Source: Pseudomonadota bacterium | GTDB lineage: Bacteria > Myxococcota_A > UBA796 > UBA9615 | Reading direction: 5' to 3' | Length of the DNA stretch: 64,000 nucleotides | NCBI GenBank assembly: GCA_024229515.1 | Contig: JAAESI010000057.1 | Location: 1 to 64,000 of the forward strand | Shown: piece by piece, positions 55,569 through 64,000 of the stretch | Layout: each line of letters begins with the position of its first letter | How positions within the stretch are numbered: the stretch's first letter is position 1 | Notes under the pieces: model-generated | Seen by the model: only the letters and a program-made list of their open reading frames with translations | Told to the model about the DNA's origin: nothing | Databases searched by the model: none | Translations under genes and position numbers: made by a program

Positions 55569-57481
55569 ATGACCACGATCAGTAAGACCGCTCTTTTTCT
55601 TACCGTTGCCGCCAGCCTCATCGGCTGCCAGCAGGGACTCGACGACAACCGGTACCCCACCGGATCGACCTCGATGATCTCGACGGCACAGTACGACGCG
55701 GTCGTGACCGCCAACGTCGACGAAGGGACCGTGACGCGCCTCGACCTCGAGACCGGCACCGCCGCCGCCTCCGTCGACGTCGGCACCGAGCCGACGCGCA
55801 TCGCCCGCATCAGCGGGGACCGCATGCTCGTCACCCTCCGCGGCGACCGCGCCGTGGCCAAGCTCGACGCCTCCGGCGACGACCTCCGCGTCATCGACAC
55901 CGTCACCACCGGCACCGAGCCCTACGGGATCGTCGCCCGCGAGGACGGGAGCCGCTTCTACGTGGCGGCCTCCACCGAGGGGATCGTCCAGGAGTTCGAC
56001 GCCGAGACGCTCGAGCTGCTCCGCTCCTTCAGCGTCGCCAACGAGCCGCGCTGGCTCGCGCTGCACCCCGACGACGGCGAGGTGACCGTGCACCAGCCGC
56101 CCGCGGTCACGGGCATGGACCCCAACGACGGCTCCCTCGTCACCCTCACGACGCGCGTCACCGGCGACCCCGCCGTGCACCCCAACGGCCGCTACCTCGC
56201 CGTGCCGTGCTCCACGTGGACAACCTCTCCAAGGGGCCCGACCTCAGCACCGGCGTGACCATCCCCGGCCAGGGCTACTACGTGCAGGACAACGGCTCCC
56301 GCTTCCGCCCCGGCGTCGCCGCCATCCCCCTTGACGGCGACGGCAACCTCGTCCCCGAAGAGGGTGAGACGGTCGACCTGACGGTCTTCGACGCCGACTT
56401 CCAGGAGGTCGGCTCCTACCCCAGCGCGGTCGTCTTCGCGGACGACGGCGGCACCATGGTCGTGCCCATCGAGGCCTCCGACGTGGTCGTGGCCATCGAC
56501 GCCGAGGAGATCGGCGGCATCACGCTGAGCGCCGGCATCAGCTCCACCCCGGTGCCCGTGGGCGTCGGCGGACTGACCCAGCGCACCAACGTCGTGATCC
56601 GCACCGGCGCCGGCCCCAAGGCTGTCTCGGTCACCAGCGACAGCGCCTTCTACATCCAGAACTGGCTCGATGACCGCGTCGCGCCGATGTCCCTGGGGAG
56701 CATCGCCGAGAAGCTGAACTCCGCCGAGGCGGGCGCCGGCCGCTCCACCGGCACCGGCACCCTGTCGGTCATCGACGGAAGCCAGCTGTGGACCGACCCC
56801 GGCTCGCTCGTCTCGGACGAGTCGATCCCCAACTCGGTCGTGCAGGAAGGCCGCTCCCTCTTCTACTCCGCGTCCAACAGCACGATGGTCATCGCGGGCG
56901 CCGGCGTCAGCTGCAGCACCTGCCACACCGACGGCCGCAACGACGGCCTCACCTGGCCCTTCTCGGATCCCTTCGGGCCGCGCCAGACGCCTTCGCTCGC
57001 CGGCACCTTCGGCGACACCCGTCCCGTCACCTGGGACAGCGGCATGGCCACGGTCGCGGACGAGGCGTTCACCACCTCGACCGGCCGCATGGGTGGCTTC
57101 GGCCCCTCGATCTCCGAGGCCTCCGCCATCGAGACGTTCGTCAACTCCGTCGGCAACCCCGACACCCCGATGACGAACTCCGAGGACCCCGCAGTCGCGC
57201 GTGGCGCCGAGATCTTCGAGCGTGAAGAGGTCGGCTGCGCCGACTGCCACGACCCCGAGAACCAGTACACCGACGGCGAAGTCCACGAGATGTACGGGCT
57301 GACCTCGGTCCGCACCCGCGCCCTCGAGGGCATCGGCAGCACCGCGCCGTACCTCCACGACGGCTCCGCGACGACGATGGGTGAGCTCCTCGAGCGGCTC
57401 AAGGACGGCTCCATGGGTGACACCTCGTCGCTCAGCGCCGCCGAGTTGGCCGACCTCGAGGCGTTCCTGCTCAGCCTCTAA
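55569..57481 (+). pseudogene. Beta-propeller plus di-heme cytochrome c protein, single frameshift
   Basis: From ATG 55569 a lipoprotein signal (SKTALFLTVAASLIGC) leads into YVTN/NHL-type propeller repeats (AVVTANVDEGTVTRLDLETG; TGTEPYGIVAREDGSRFYVA). Near 56203-56210 one base seems missing: GRYLAVP continues in another frame as VLHVDNLSKGPDLSTG. The C-terminal third has two heme c motifs, CSTCH and CADCH, in a layout like di-heme cytochrome c peroxidase/MauG relatives (LAGTFGDTRPVTWD; STAPYLHDGSATTMGELL). Repaired, it would have about 637 residues. It could be a periplasmic redox enzyme. A single one-base gap favours sequencing error over loss. Confidence 0.72.
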
Positions 57482-57508
57482 GCAATCGAACGTCTAAGCT
57501 CCGGGACG

Positions 57509-58831
57509 ATGAATCTCCGCATTCTCGTCCCGGTGCTCGTTCTGGCGCTCCCCAGCGCCGCTCTGGCGCACAGCGGCGCGCCCTTCGGCACCTGGCCCTT
57601 CCTCGACGGCGACGGCACCCTGCTGGGCGGCGGCACCGACTACGGCATGGTCCTGTTCGACGAAGACGGCGTGCCCGAGTGGACCTGTGAAGAGGCGTTC
57701 GAGTTCGAACCCAACTGGTGGTACGCCGAGCCGGGCCGGCCGGTGCTCGCGGGCACCTTCTCGGGCCTGTTCCGCAGCACCGACGGCGGCTGCATCTGGG
57801 TGCAGGAGACCAACGGCGCGCTGGCCACGTCCAACATCTCCGCCCACGGCTTCGACGCCACCAACACCGCCCACCTGTGGATCTCGACCGGCGACGCGAG
57901 CACCATGAACCGGATCTACGAGTCCACCGACGGCGGCGTGAACTTCACCGAGACCGGCTGGAGCGAGTTCGGCATCAAGCCCCGGGGCATCGCGGTGGTG
58001 GACGGGGGCGAGACCCTGGTCGTGCTCTCGATCCGCGAGGAAGACGCCGCCGGACTGGTGCAGCGCTCGGACGACGGCGGCGCCAACTGGACCGATCCGG
58101 TGACCCTCTCGGGCTGGGCGATCCCCACCCTCCTGGGGCTGTCCGAGGCGCAGGACTCCATCCTCATCGGCGTGCTCTCCAGCATCCCCGCGGACGGCTT
58201 CGCGCTGCTCGAGCTGAACATCGACCTGGCCGCGCCGGCGGTGCCAGTGCAGAACTTCGAGTCGCCGCCCAACGCGTTCGGCGTGCTGGGCGGCGTGCGC
58301 CACCTCGCGGTGGGCTACAGCACCTACTGGCGGCAGGACGTGGGCGCCGAGGAGTTCGTGGAGCAGAAGGTCGGGCCGATCAAGTGCTTCCGCCGCCACG
58401 GCGACACCCTCATCGGCTGCGGGCTGCACCCCGTGTTCCCGCAGTTCGCGTCGATGGAGATCGGTGAGACCGAGTGGGTGCCGCTGCTGGAGTTCTCGGA
58501 CATCGTCGAACGCGAGTGCCCGGTGGGCTCCCTCGGCGCCGAGCTGTGCCCGGACATCTGGGACATCATCCAGGAGCTGGCGAACCCAGGCACCGACGAC
58601 GACGACGCCACCGACGACGACGACTCCAGTGACGACGACGACGGCACCGACGACGACGACGCCACCGATGACGACGACGATGACTCGGGCGGGGGGGGCG
58701 GCACCTGCGACGGCTGCGCCTCGACCCTCGCGGGTCAGGGAGCGGCGGTGTCGCTGATCGGCTTGGGACTGCTGGGCACGCTCCTGCGGCGCCGACGCCA
58801 GAGCAGCGCCAGCAGCATCAACACGCCGTAG
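57509..58831 (+). CDS. Secreted BNR-type beta-propeller with Asp linker and MYXO-CTERM-like tail
   Basis: The protein has 440 residues. A signal peptide ([20 protein letters not shown]) precedes a propeller of about 330 residues with Asp-box-like motifs ([34 protein letters not shown]), as in sialidase/Ycf48-type folds. An Asp-tetrad linker (about 365-398) leads to [11 protein letters not shown], a hydrophobic helix ([13 protein letters not shown]) and RRRR. Such tails sort proteins to the surface in myxobacteria by a dedicated protease (MYXO-CTERM model); here that is inference. The last 97 bases are antisense to the end of the convergent giant Asp-repeat gene. Confidence 0.82.
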   Translation: MNLRILVPVLVLALPSAALAHSGAPFGTWPFLDGDGTLLGGGTDYGMVLFDEDGVPEWTCEEAFEFEPNWWYAEPGRPVLAGTFSGLFRSTDGGCIWVQETNGALATSNISAHGFDATNTAHLWISTGDASTMNRIYESTDGGVNFTETGWSEFGIKPRGIAVVDGGETLVVLSIREEDAAGLVQRSDDGGANWTDPVTLSGWAIPTLLGLSEAQDSILIGVLSSIPADGFALLELNIDLAAPAVPVQNFESPPNAFGVLGGVRHLAVGYSTYWRQDVGAEEFVEQKVGPIKCFRRHGDTLIGCGLHPVFPQFASMEIGETEWVPLLEFSDIVERECPVGSLGAELCPDIWDIIQELANPGTDDDDATDDDDSSDDDDGTDDDDATDDDDDDSGGGGGTCDGCASTLAGQGAAVSLIGLGLLGTLLRRRRQSSASSINTP

Positions 58832-61800
58832 CGCGACCGCCCGGGAGCCAGTGAGCTCTCGCAGGAACAGCCCGGATCCCCACCCGCCGAGTCGTCGTCG
58901 TCCGTGACGTCGTCGTCGTCGTCATCGCCTGAGTCGTCGGTCGCATCGAGCGCGTCGATGATCCCGTCGCCGTCGCTGTCGCCGAGCCCGTCGGGGCCGT
59001 CGAGCACGCCGTCCCCGTCGGTGTCTGGGTTCATCGGATCGGTGCCGACGTCCACTTCCTCGCCGTCGGTGAGGCCGTCGGCGTCGCTGTCGGGCTCCAG
59101 CGGGTCGGTGTCGTAGTCGATGAGCTCCTCGCCGTCCGTCAGCCCGTCCCCGTCCGTGTCCGGCTCGTTCGGATCGGTGCCCACGGACAGCACCTCGACG
59201 CCGTCGGTGAGCCCGTCGCCGTCGCTGTCGGGCTCGAGCGGAGCGGTGGCGTACTCGTCCACCTCGTCGCCGTCCCAGAGGCCGTCGCCGTCGCTGTCGA
59301 CGTCGGTCGGGTCGGTGCCGAGGTCGACTTCGAACCCGTCGTCGAGGCCGTCGCTGTCGCTGTCCGAGTTGCTCGGGTCGGTGCCTCGCCCCTCTTCGTC
59401 GGCGTTGGTCAGCCCGTCGCCGTCCAGATCACCGTCGGGGCCGTCCGGGAGATCGTCGAGCACGTCCGGCACCCCATCGCCGTCCGCGTCGTCGGTGCCG
59501 CTCTCGTCCGCGTCCGGGATCCCGTCCCCGTCGCTGTCGTCATCGACGGCGTTGCCGAGCCCGTCCCCGTCCGGGTCGTCCAGCCCCTCGTCGGCGTCGG
59601 CGTGTCCGTCCCCGTCGCTGTCCAGGTCGAGCCAGTCGGGGATGCCGTCGGCGTCGCCGTCCTCGGCGCCTTCCAGCGCGTCGAGCAGGCCGTCGCCGTC
59701 GCTGTCGTCATCCAGGGAGTTGGGGACCGTGTCGCCGTCGGGGTCGTCGTCGGCCCCCGCGAGCTCGTCGATCGTGGGGAGCCCGTCGCCGTCGTCGTCT
59801 TCGTCCAACGCGTCGATCACGCCGTCCCCGTCACTGTCGGTCGCGGCGTCGGGATCGCCGACCTCGTCCCCGTCGGGCACCGTGTCGCCGTCGCTGTCGG
59901 CCGATCCGGGGTCGGTGCCGAGGGCCGCCTCGGTGGCGTTGTCGAGGCCGTCGCCGTCGGCGTCGCCGTCCGGTCCGTCGGCGTCGTCGACGTCGAGGAA
60001 GTCGGGGGTGCCGTCCGCGTCCGCGTCCCCGGCCCCTTCGACCGCGTCCGAGATGCCGTTGCCGTCGCTGTCGTCGTCCAGGAACGCGGGGATGGTGTCG
60101 CCGTCGGGGTCGGCGGCGCCTTCGAGGGCGTCGGACAGGCCGTCGCCGTCGCTGTCGTCGTCCAGGTAGTTGGGCACGGTGTCGCCGTCGGGGTCCCCCG
60201 CGCCCTCGTCGATCGACAGCAGCCCGTCGCCGTCGTCGTCGGCGTCCAGCGCGTCGATCACGAGGTCTCCGTCGCTGTCGGTGGGGCTCCCGACGTCGCC
60301 AACCTCGACCCCGTCGGGGATGCCGTCGCCGTCGGTGTCGGGGTTCTGCCCGTCCGTGCCCAACGTCTGCTCGTCGCCGTTGCTGAGCCCGTCGCCGTCG
60401 GCGTCGCCGTCGGGCCCGTCGTCGTCGATCAGGTCGGCGAAGTCGGGGATGCCGTCCAGATCCGCGTCCCCGGTGCCGTCGACGCCGTCGGGGGTGCCGT
60501 TGCCGTCGCTGTCGACATCCAGGTAGTTGGGCGCGCCGTCGCCGTCGGGATCGGCGGTTCCGTCGGTGCCGTCGACCAGGCCGTCGTCGTCCGAGTCGTC
60601 GTCCAGGTAGTTGTCGGCGAGGTCCCCGTCGAAGTCGCCCCCCTGCTCGTCCGCGCTGGGGAGGCCGTCGCCGTCGTCGTCAGCGTCGATCACGTTGGGG
60701 ACGAGGTCCCCGTCGGTGTCGGTGGGGGACGCCGGGTTGGCGCCGACCTCGAGGAGATCCCCGTAGCCGTCGCCGTCGCTGTCGCCCAGCAGGGGGTTCG
60801 AGCCGGCCAGCGCTTCGTCGGTGTCACTGAGGCCGTCGCCATCATCGTCCTCGTCGACGCAGTCGGGCTCCTCGTCGCCGTCCGTGTCGACGTCCTCGTC
60901 CACGATCGAGCCGTCGCAGTCGCTGTCGATCAGGTCGCACAACTCCGGGCCGCCGGGCTCGATCGAAGCGTCGAAGGGAGCGCAGTCGAGGATGTCGGAG
61001 GAGCCGTCGTTGTCGTCGTCGGGGTCGTTGCAGTCGGGGTCGTCGTCCCCGTCGAAGTCGGGATCCTCGTCCACGATCGAGCCGTCGCAGTCGCTGTCGA
61101 TCCCATCGCAGGCCTCGGGGGCGCCGTCGTAGATCGTGTCGTCGCCATCGTCGCAGTCGCCGTCGCAGGTGGTGAATCCGTCGGCGTCTTCGTCGAACCC
61201 GTTGTCCGCCACGAGGTCGCAGTCCTGGTCGATCCCGTCGCAGATCTCCGCCACATCGGGGGCGATTTCGTCGTCGTCGTCGTCGCAGTCGCCGCCGCAG
61301 CTGGTGAAGCCGTCGCCGTCCAGATCGAAGCCCTCGTCGATCTGGCCGTCGCAGTTCTCGTCCCCGCCGCCGCAGACCTCGATCGCCCCGGGCCAGGTGT
61401 CGGGGTCCTGGTCGTTGCAGTCCTCGATGTCATCGGCCGGATCGAGGCAGACGAGGCCCGGGCAGTAGCCGTCGCCGTCGGCGTCCGCGCCCCCCCAGGT
61501 GACCTCGAAGTCGTGCAGCAGGGAAGAGGCGCCAGAGTGGTGCAGCGTGCCGACGTAGCCGCCCGTGTCGAAGGCGCACAGCGGGTGGTACGCGCTCATC
61601 ATTTCGACCCCGTCGATGGCGATCGTGACGAAGAGGTTGGCGTCCAACGTGACGCTGATCTCGTAGGGCTGCCCGGGGGTCAGCTGGTCCAGCGATCCGG
61701 CGTACGTCTCCGGGGTCACGTCCGACAGGAAGTAGACGAACGTGTCCGGCGGGTAGTCGACGATGTAGAGGCCGCACCACGTGCTGCCGTTGTCGTGCTT

Positions 61801-62073
61801 GAGCGTGAACCCGCCGTCGGTCCCCCCGATCCGGGTCATGTTGGCGACGATGCTGATCGAGACATCCGGCGGGATCGACCCGTCCACGATGGCGCTGGGG
61901 TCGGCGTGGAACGTGTAGTTGCTGCCGCTCAGGTCCGCGCCGTCGTCGGCGTTGTCCCCGTGCAGCGACAGCCACGGTGCGAGCACCCCGTCGTCGAACG
62001 TGTCGAAGAACGTGTCCTGGGCCGACGCCACCGTCGGCACGAGGAGGAGCAGCAGCGGCAGCAACGATCTCAC
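58735..62073 (-). CDS. Giant Asp-repeat (MopE + thrombospondin type-3) surface protein
   Basis: The protein has 1112 residues from GTG 62073 (no good upstream alternative; the frame extends far but without signal). Signal peptide [19 protein letters not shown]-terminal beta domain of about 190 residues beginning [13 protein letters not shown]; then MopE repeats ([23 protein letters not shown]); then about 600 residues of thrombospondin type-3-like units ([21 protein letters not shown]) that bind calcium in known proteins; then an Asp run and [10 protein letters not shown], a hydrophobic helix and RRRRR. It is expected to be a calcium-stiffened surface stalk. The N-terminal domain matches the truncated gene at 1-1563. 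Its last 97 bases overlap the convergent propeller gene. Confidence 0.85.
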   Translation of the reverse strand: MRSLLPLLLLLVPTVASAQDTFFDTFDDGVLAPWLSLHGDNADDGADLSGSNYTFHADPSAIVDGSIPPDVSISIVANMTRIGGTDGGFTLKHDNGSTWCGLYIVDYPPDTFVYFLSDVTPETYAGSLDQLTPGQPYEISVTLDANLFVTIAIDGVEMMSAYHPLCAFDTGGYVGTLHHSGASSLLHDFEVTWGGADADGDGYCPGLVCLDPADDIEDCNDQDPDTWPGAIEVCGGGDENCDGQIDEGFDLDGDGFTSCGGDCDDDDDEIAPDVAEICDGIDQDCDLVADNGFDEDADGFTTCDGDCDDGDDTIYDGAPEACDGIDSDCDGSIVDEDPDFDGDDDPDCNDPDDDNDGSSDILDCAPFDASIEPGGPELCDLIDSDCDGSIVDEDVDTDGDEEPDCVDEDDDGDGLSDTDEALAGSNPLLGDSDGDGYGDLLEVGANPASPTDTDGDLVPNVIDADDDGDGLPSADEQGGDFDGDLADNYLDDDSDDDGLVDGTDGTADPDGDGAPNYLDVDSDGNGTPDGVDGTGDADLDGIPDFADLIDDDGPDGDADGDGLSNGDEQTLGTDGQNPDTDGDGIPDGVEVGDVGSPTDSDGDLVIDALDADDDGDGLLSIDEGAGDPDGDTVPNYLDDDSDGDGLSDALEGAADPDGDTIPAFLDDDSDGNGISDAVEGAGDADADGTPDFLDVDDADGPDGDADGDGLDNATEAALGTDPGSADSDGDTVPDGDEVGDPDAATDSDGDGVIDALDEDDDGDGLPTIDELAGADDDPDGDTVPNSLDDDSDGDGLLDALEGAEDGDADGIPDWLDLDSDGDGHADADEGLDDPDGDGLGNAVDDDSDGDGIPDADESGTDDADGDGVPDVLDDLPDGPDGDLDGDGLTNADEEGRGTDPSNSDSDSDGLDDGFEVDLGTDPTDVDSDGDGLWDGDEVDEYATAPLEPDSDGDGLTDGVEVLSVGTDPNEPDTDGDGLTDGEELIDYDTDPLEPDSDADGLTDGEEVDVGTDPMNPDTDGDGVLDGPDGLGDSDGDGIIDALDATDDSGDDDDDDVTDDDDSAGGDPGCSCESSLAPGRSRYGVLMLLALLWRRRRRSVPSSPKPISDTAAP

Positions 62074-62137
62074 GCGGGTGAAGCATAGACCGCGCGCGCT
62101 GGAGGACTGCGGGCCGGGGGAGTAGTGTTTCGGGTCT

Positions 62138-63666
62138 GTGAAGCGCCCCGATGCAGGCACCCTCGTCGAGATCCTCCTGGCCGCGACCGGCGTCGTGCTG
62201 CTCGCCCTGCTGTTTGCGCGCACCTACGACGACATCGCGGTGCCCGTCACCATCACGATCGATCCGGCCGCCGAGGGGCTCGTCGAGACGTGGTCGGGCA
62301 TCTACGTGGGGTCGCAGAAGATCGGCTACTCGCTCTCCCGAGCCGCGCCCCGGGGGGACGGCGGGCAGCTTCGGCAGGAGCGCACGCAGCTTCGGCTCGT
62401 GCTCCTGGGCCAGCCCAACGACCTGACCCTCGCATCCGACGTCAGCCTCAGCCCCGACGGCCGCGTCGAGCGGCTCTTCGCCCAGGTCAAGACCGAGGTC
62501 GCCGGCTCGCCCGTCACCCTCCGCGTCGACGGCCGCCCCAAGGGCAACGGCATGGAGCTGCGGGTGATGCAGGCGGGCGTCGCGTTGACGACCATCGACC
62601 TGGACGAGGTTCCGGCCACGCCGGGCACCATCTACCCGACCGTCGCGGCTCGGAACCCCGAGGTCGGCGAACGCATCACGGTGCCGTACTTCAGCCCCCT
62701 CAGCCTGGGCAAGTCGGAGGCGATCGTGACCGTGCTGGGGCACGAGACCGCGATGCTGCCGGACGGCACGGAGGTCGCTGCGATGCGGCTGAAGGTCGAA
62801 CAGTCCGGCCAGGTCCTGGAGGCGGTCATCGGCCCCGACGGCGAGCGCATCGGCGAAGAGGAGGTCGAGGGCGGCCTGGGCATGCGCACCCAGCTGCAGA
62901 GCCAGGACGCGGCGCTGAACCACGGCTGGCCGGAGGACGCTGACGCCGCGGTCGACCTCATCGCCCTGTCGAGCATCCCCGTGGACAAGAAGCTACCCGG
63001 GGGCGGGCGCTCGCTGCGCCACCTCGTGCTCGAGGTCACCGGCCCCGAGCTCGTCTACGAGCTGTTGGAGCGGCAGCACGGCGACGCGTTCAACCGCGCC
63101 ACCGGGCACCTGACGATCGACATCCCCGACCCCGCCGGGGCGACGTCGTACACCCTGCCGTCGCAGGACCGCGCCACCCGCACGTACCTCCGCTCGACGA
63201 CCTTCATCCCCGCGGACGATCCCGCCTTCGTGCGCCACGCCGGCCGCGTGCTCGGCGATGAACTGGACGCGCTCGGGGCGGCCGACAAGCTCAACATCTG
63301 GGTGCACACGAACATGCTCAAGGTGCCGGTGGCCGGCATCCCCTCAGCCAAGGAGATCCTCAAGTCGCTGCGGGGTGACTGCAACGAGCACACGACGCTG
63401 TACACGGCCCTGGCGCGGTCGGTCGGCCTGCCCACCCGCATGGCCGCGGGCATCGTCTACTCCGAGAGCATCTTCGCCGACGGCGCCTTCTACTATCATG
63501 CGTGGCCGGAGGTCTGGCTGGGCGGGCTCTGGGTGCCGATCGACCCGACCTTCGGGCAGTTCCCCGCCGACGCGACCCACGTCGCGATGGTGCACGGGCC
63601 GCTGGACCGGCAGATGGAGATCATGGGGGTGGTCGGCCGCCTCGAACTGAAGGTGGTGGACGCGCG

Positions 63667-63670
<4 letters not shown>
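62138..63670 (+). CDS. Transglutaminase-core membrane protein, catalytic triad present
   Basis: The protein has 510 residues from GTG 62138. An N-terminal helix (about 8-27) anchors it; the rest is periplasmic. The transglutaminase triad is visible near the C-terminus: Cys in [17 protein letters not shown], His in YYHAWPEVW and Asp in [10 protein letters not shown]. Relatives act as cysteine proteases or transamidases. Its stop overlaps the ABC ATPase start (ATGA), so the two are coupled and may form an export or envelope-processing system; that is inference. It is divergent from the giant Asp-repeat gene with a 64-base spacer. Confidence 0.85.

Positions 63671-64000
<330 letters not shown>

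Noticed and set aside
59120..60169. Ser/Pro-rich open frame (+) that looks like a mucin-type repeat protein
   Set aside because: It is another frame of the reverse complement of the thrombospondin type-3 repeats.
59602..62088. Long open frame (+) of 828 codons opposite the Asp-repeat protein
   Set aside because: Pure shadow of the DSDGDG repeats (Val/Gly/Ala strings); the minus strand has signal peptide and sorting tail.

Overview
The window is very GC-rich and looks like a chromosome segment of a myxobacterium-like (Myxococcota or related deltaproteobacterial) lineage. The evidence is the many secreted proteins with MopE-type Cys/Asp repeats, thrombospondin type-3 Asp repeats, C-termini like the MYXO-CTERM sorting tail (Cys-rich turn, hydrophobic helix, Arg cluster), and lipoproteins with an Asp-tetrad linker (DDDD plus 2-3 small residues, repeated) just after the lipobox. 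I saw no rRNA, tRNA or CRISPR array. Both ends are cut inside genes: a MopE-repeat protein on the left and an ABC-transporter ATPase on the right.

Layout. 1-8.9 kb: a truncated MopE protein (-), then a + run of DUF1015, a HAD phosphatase, a membrane protein, radA, a NamZ-like muramidase and a DUF362 protein. 8.4-16.5 kb (-): a lipoprotein with a small partner, then an operon of epimerase, class-IV aminotransferase, GT-C-like membrane protein and a broken membrane adenylate cyclase. 16.6-26.3 kb: lysine 6-aminotransferase, a PilZ protein, class I lysyl-tRNA synthetase, a broken FG-GAP protein, a lipoprotein, a GAF-HD sensor and an alpha/beta hydrolase. 26.5-35.5 kb (-): ten genes, most overlapping by 1-4 bp. 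They encode an ACP, dehydratase, two ketosynthases, a GT2 fused to a lipoprotein domain, a deacetylase fused to a LolA-like domain, QueD, FolE, a TIM-barrel protein and an outer-membrane barrel. 35.5-43.8 kb (-): a HEAT-like/HD-GYP pair, a transglutaminase-like protein, an Asp-rich lipoprotein and a Rieske protein. 43.8-48.7 kb: lipoproteins, a lipase-like lipoprotein, a zinc ribbon, and a Y1 (REP-associated) transposase beside a 52-bp hairpin repeat. 48.8-54.2 kb (-): small membrane proteins and the fused acyl-CoA mutase IcmF. 54.2-64 kb: lipoproteins, a di-heme cytochrome protein, two large surface proteins whose C-termini overlap antisense, then a transglutaminase and an ABC ATPase.

The most coherent system is the 26.5-35.5 kb operon. 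It resembles a reduced aryl-polyene-type acyl-lipid pathway in which LolA-like and LolB-like carrier modules are fused to enzymes, followed by an outer-membrane barrel; pterin genes queD and folE are embedded in it.

Several genes carry frame breaks. Two (adenylate cyclase 10.4-12.6 kb, FG-GAP protein 20.2-23.3 kb) combine several single-base shifts with an in-frame stop and look like real pseudogenes. Three others have one single-base shift each, two of them in G runs, and could be sequencing errors or length-variable tracts.
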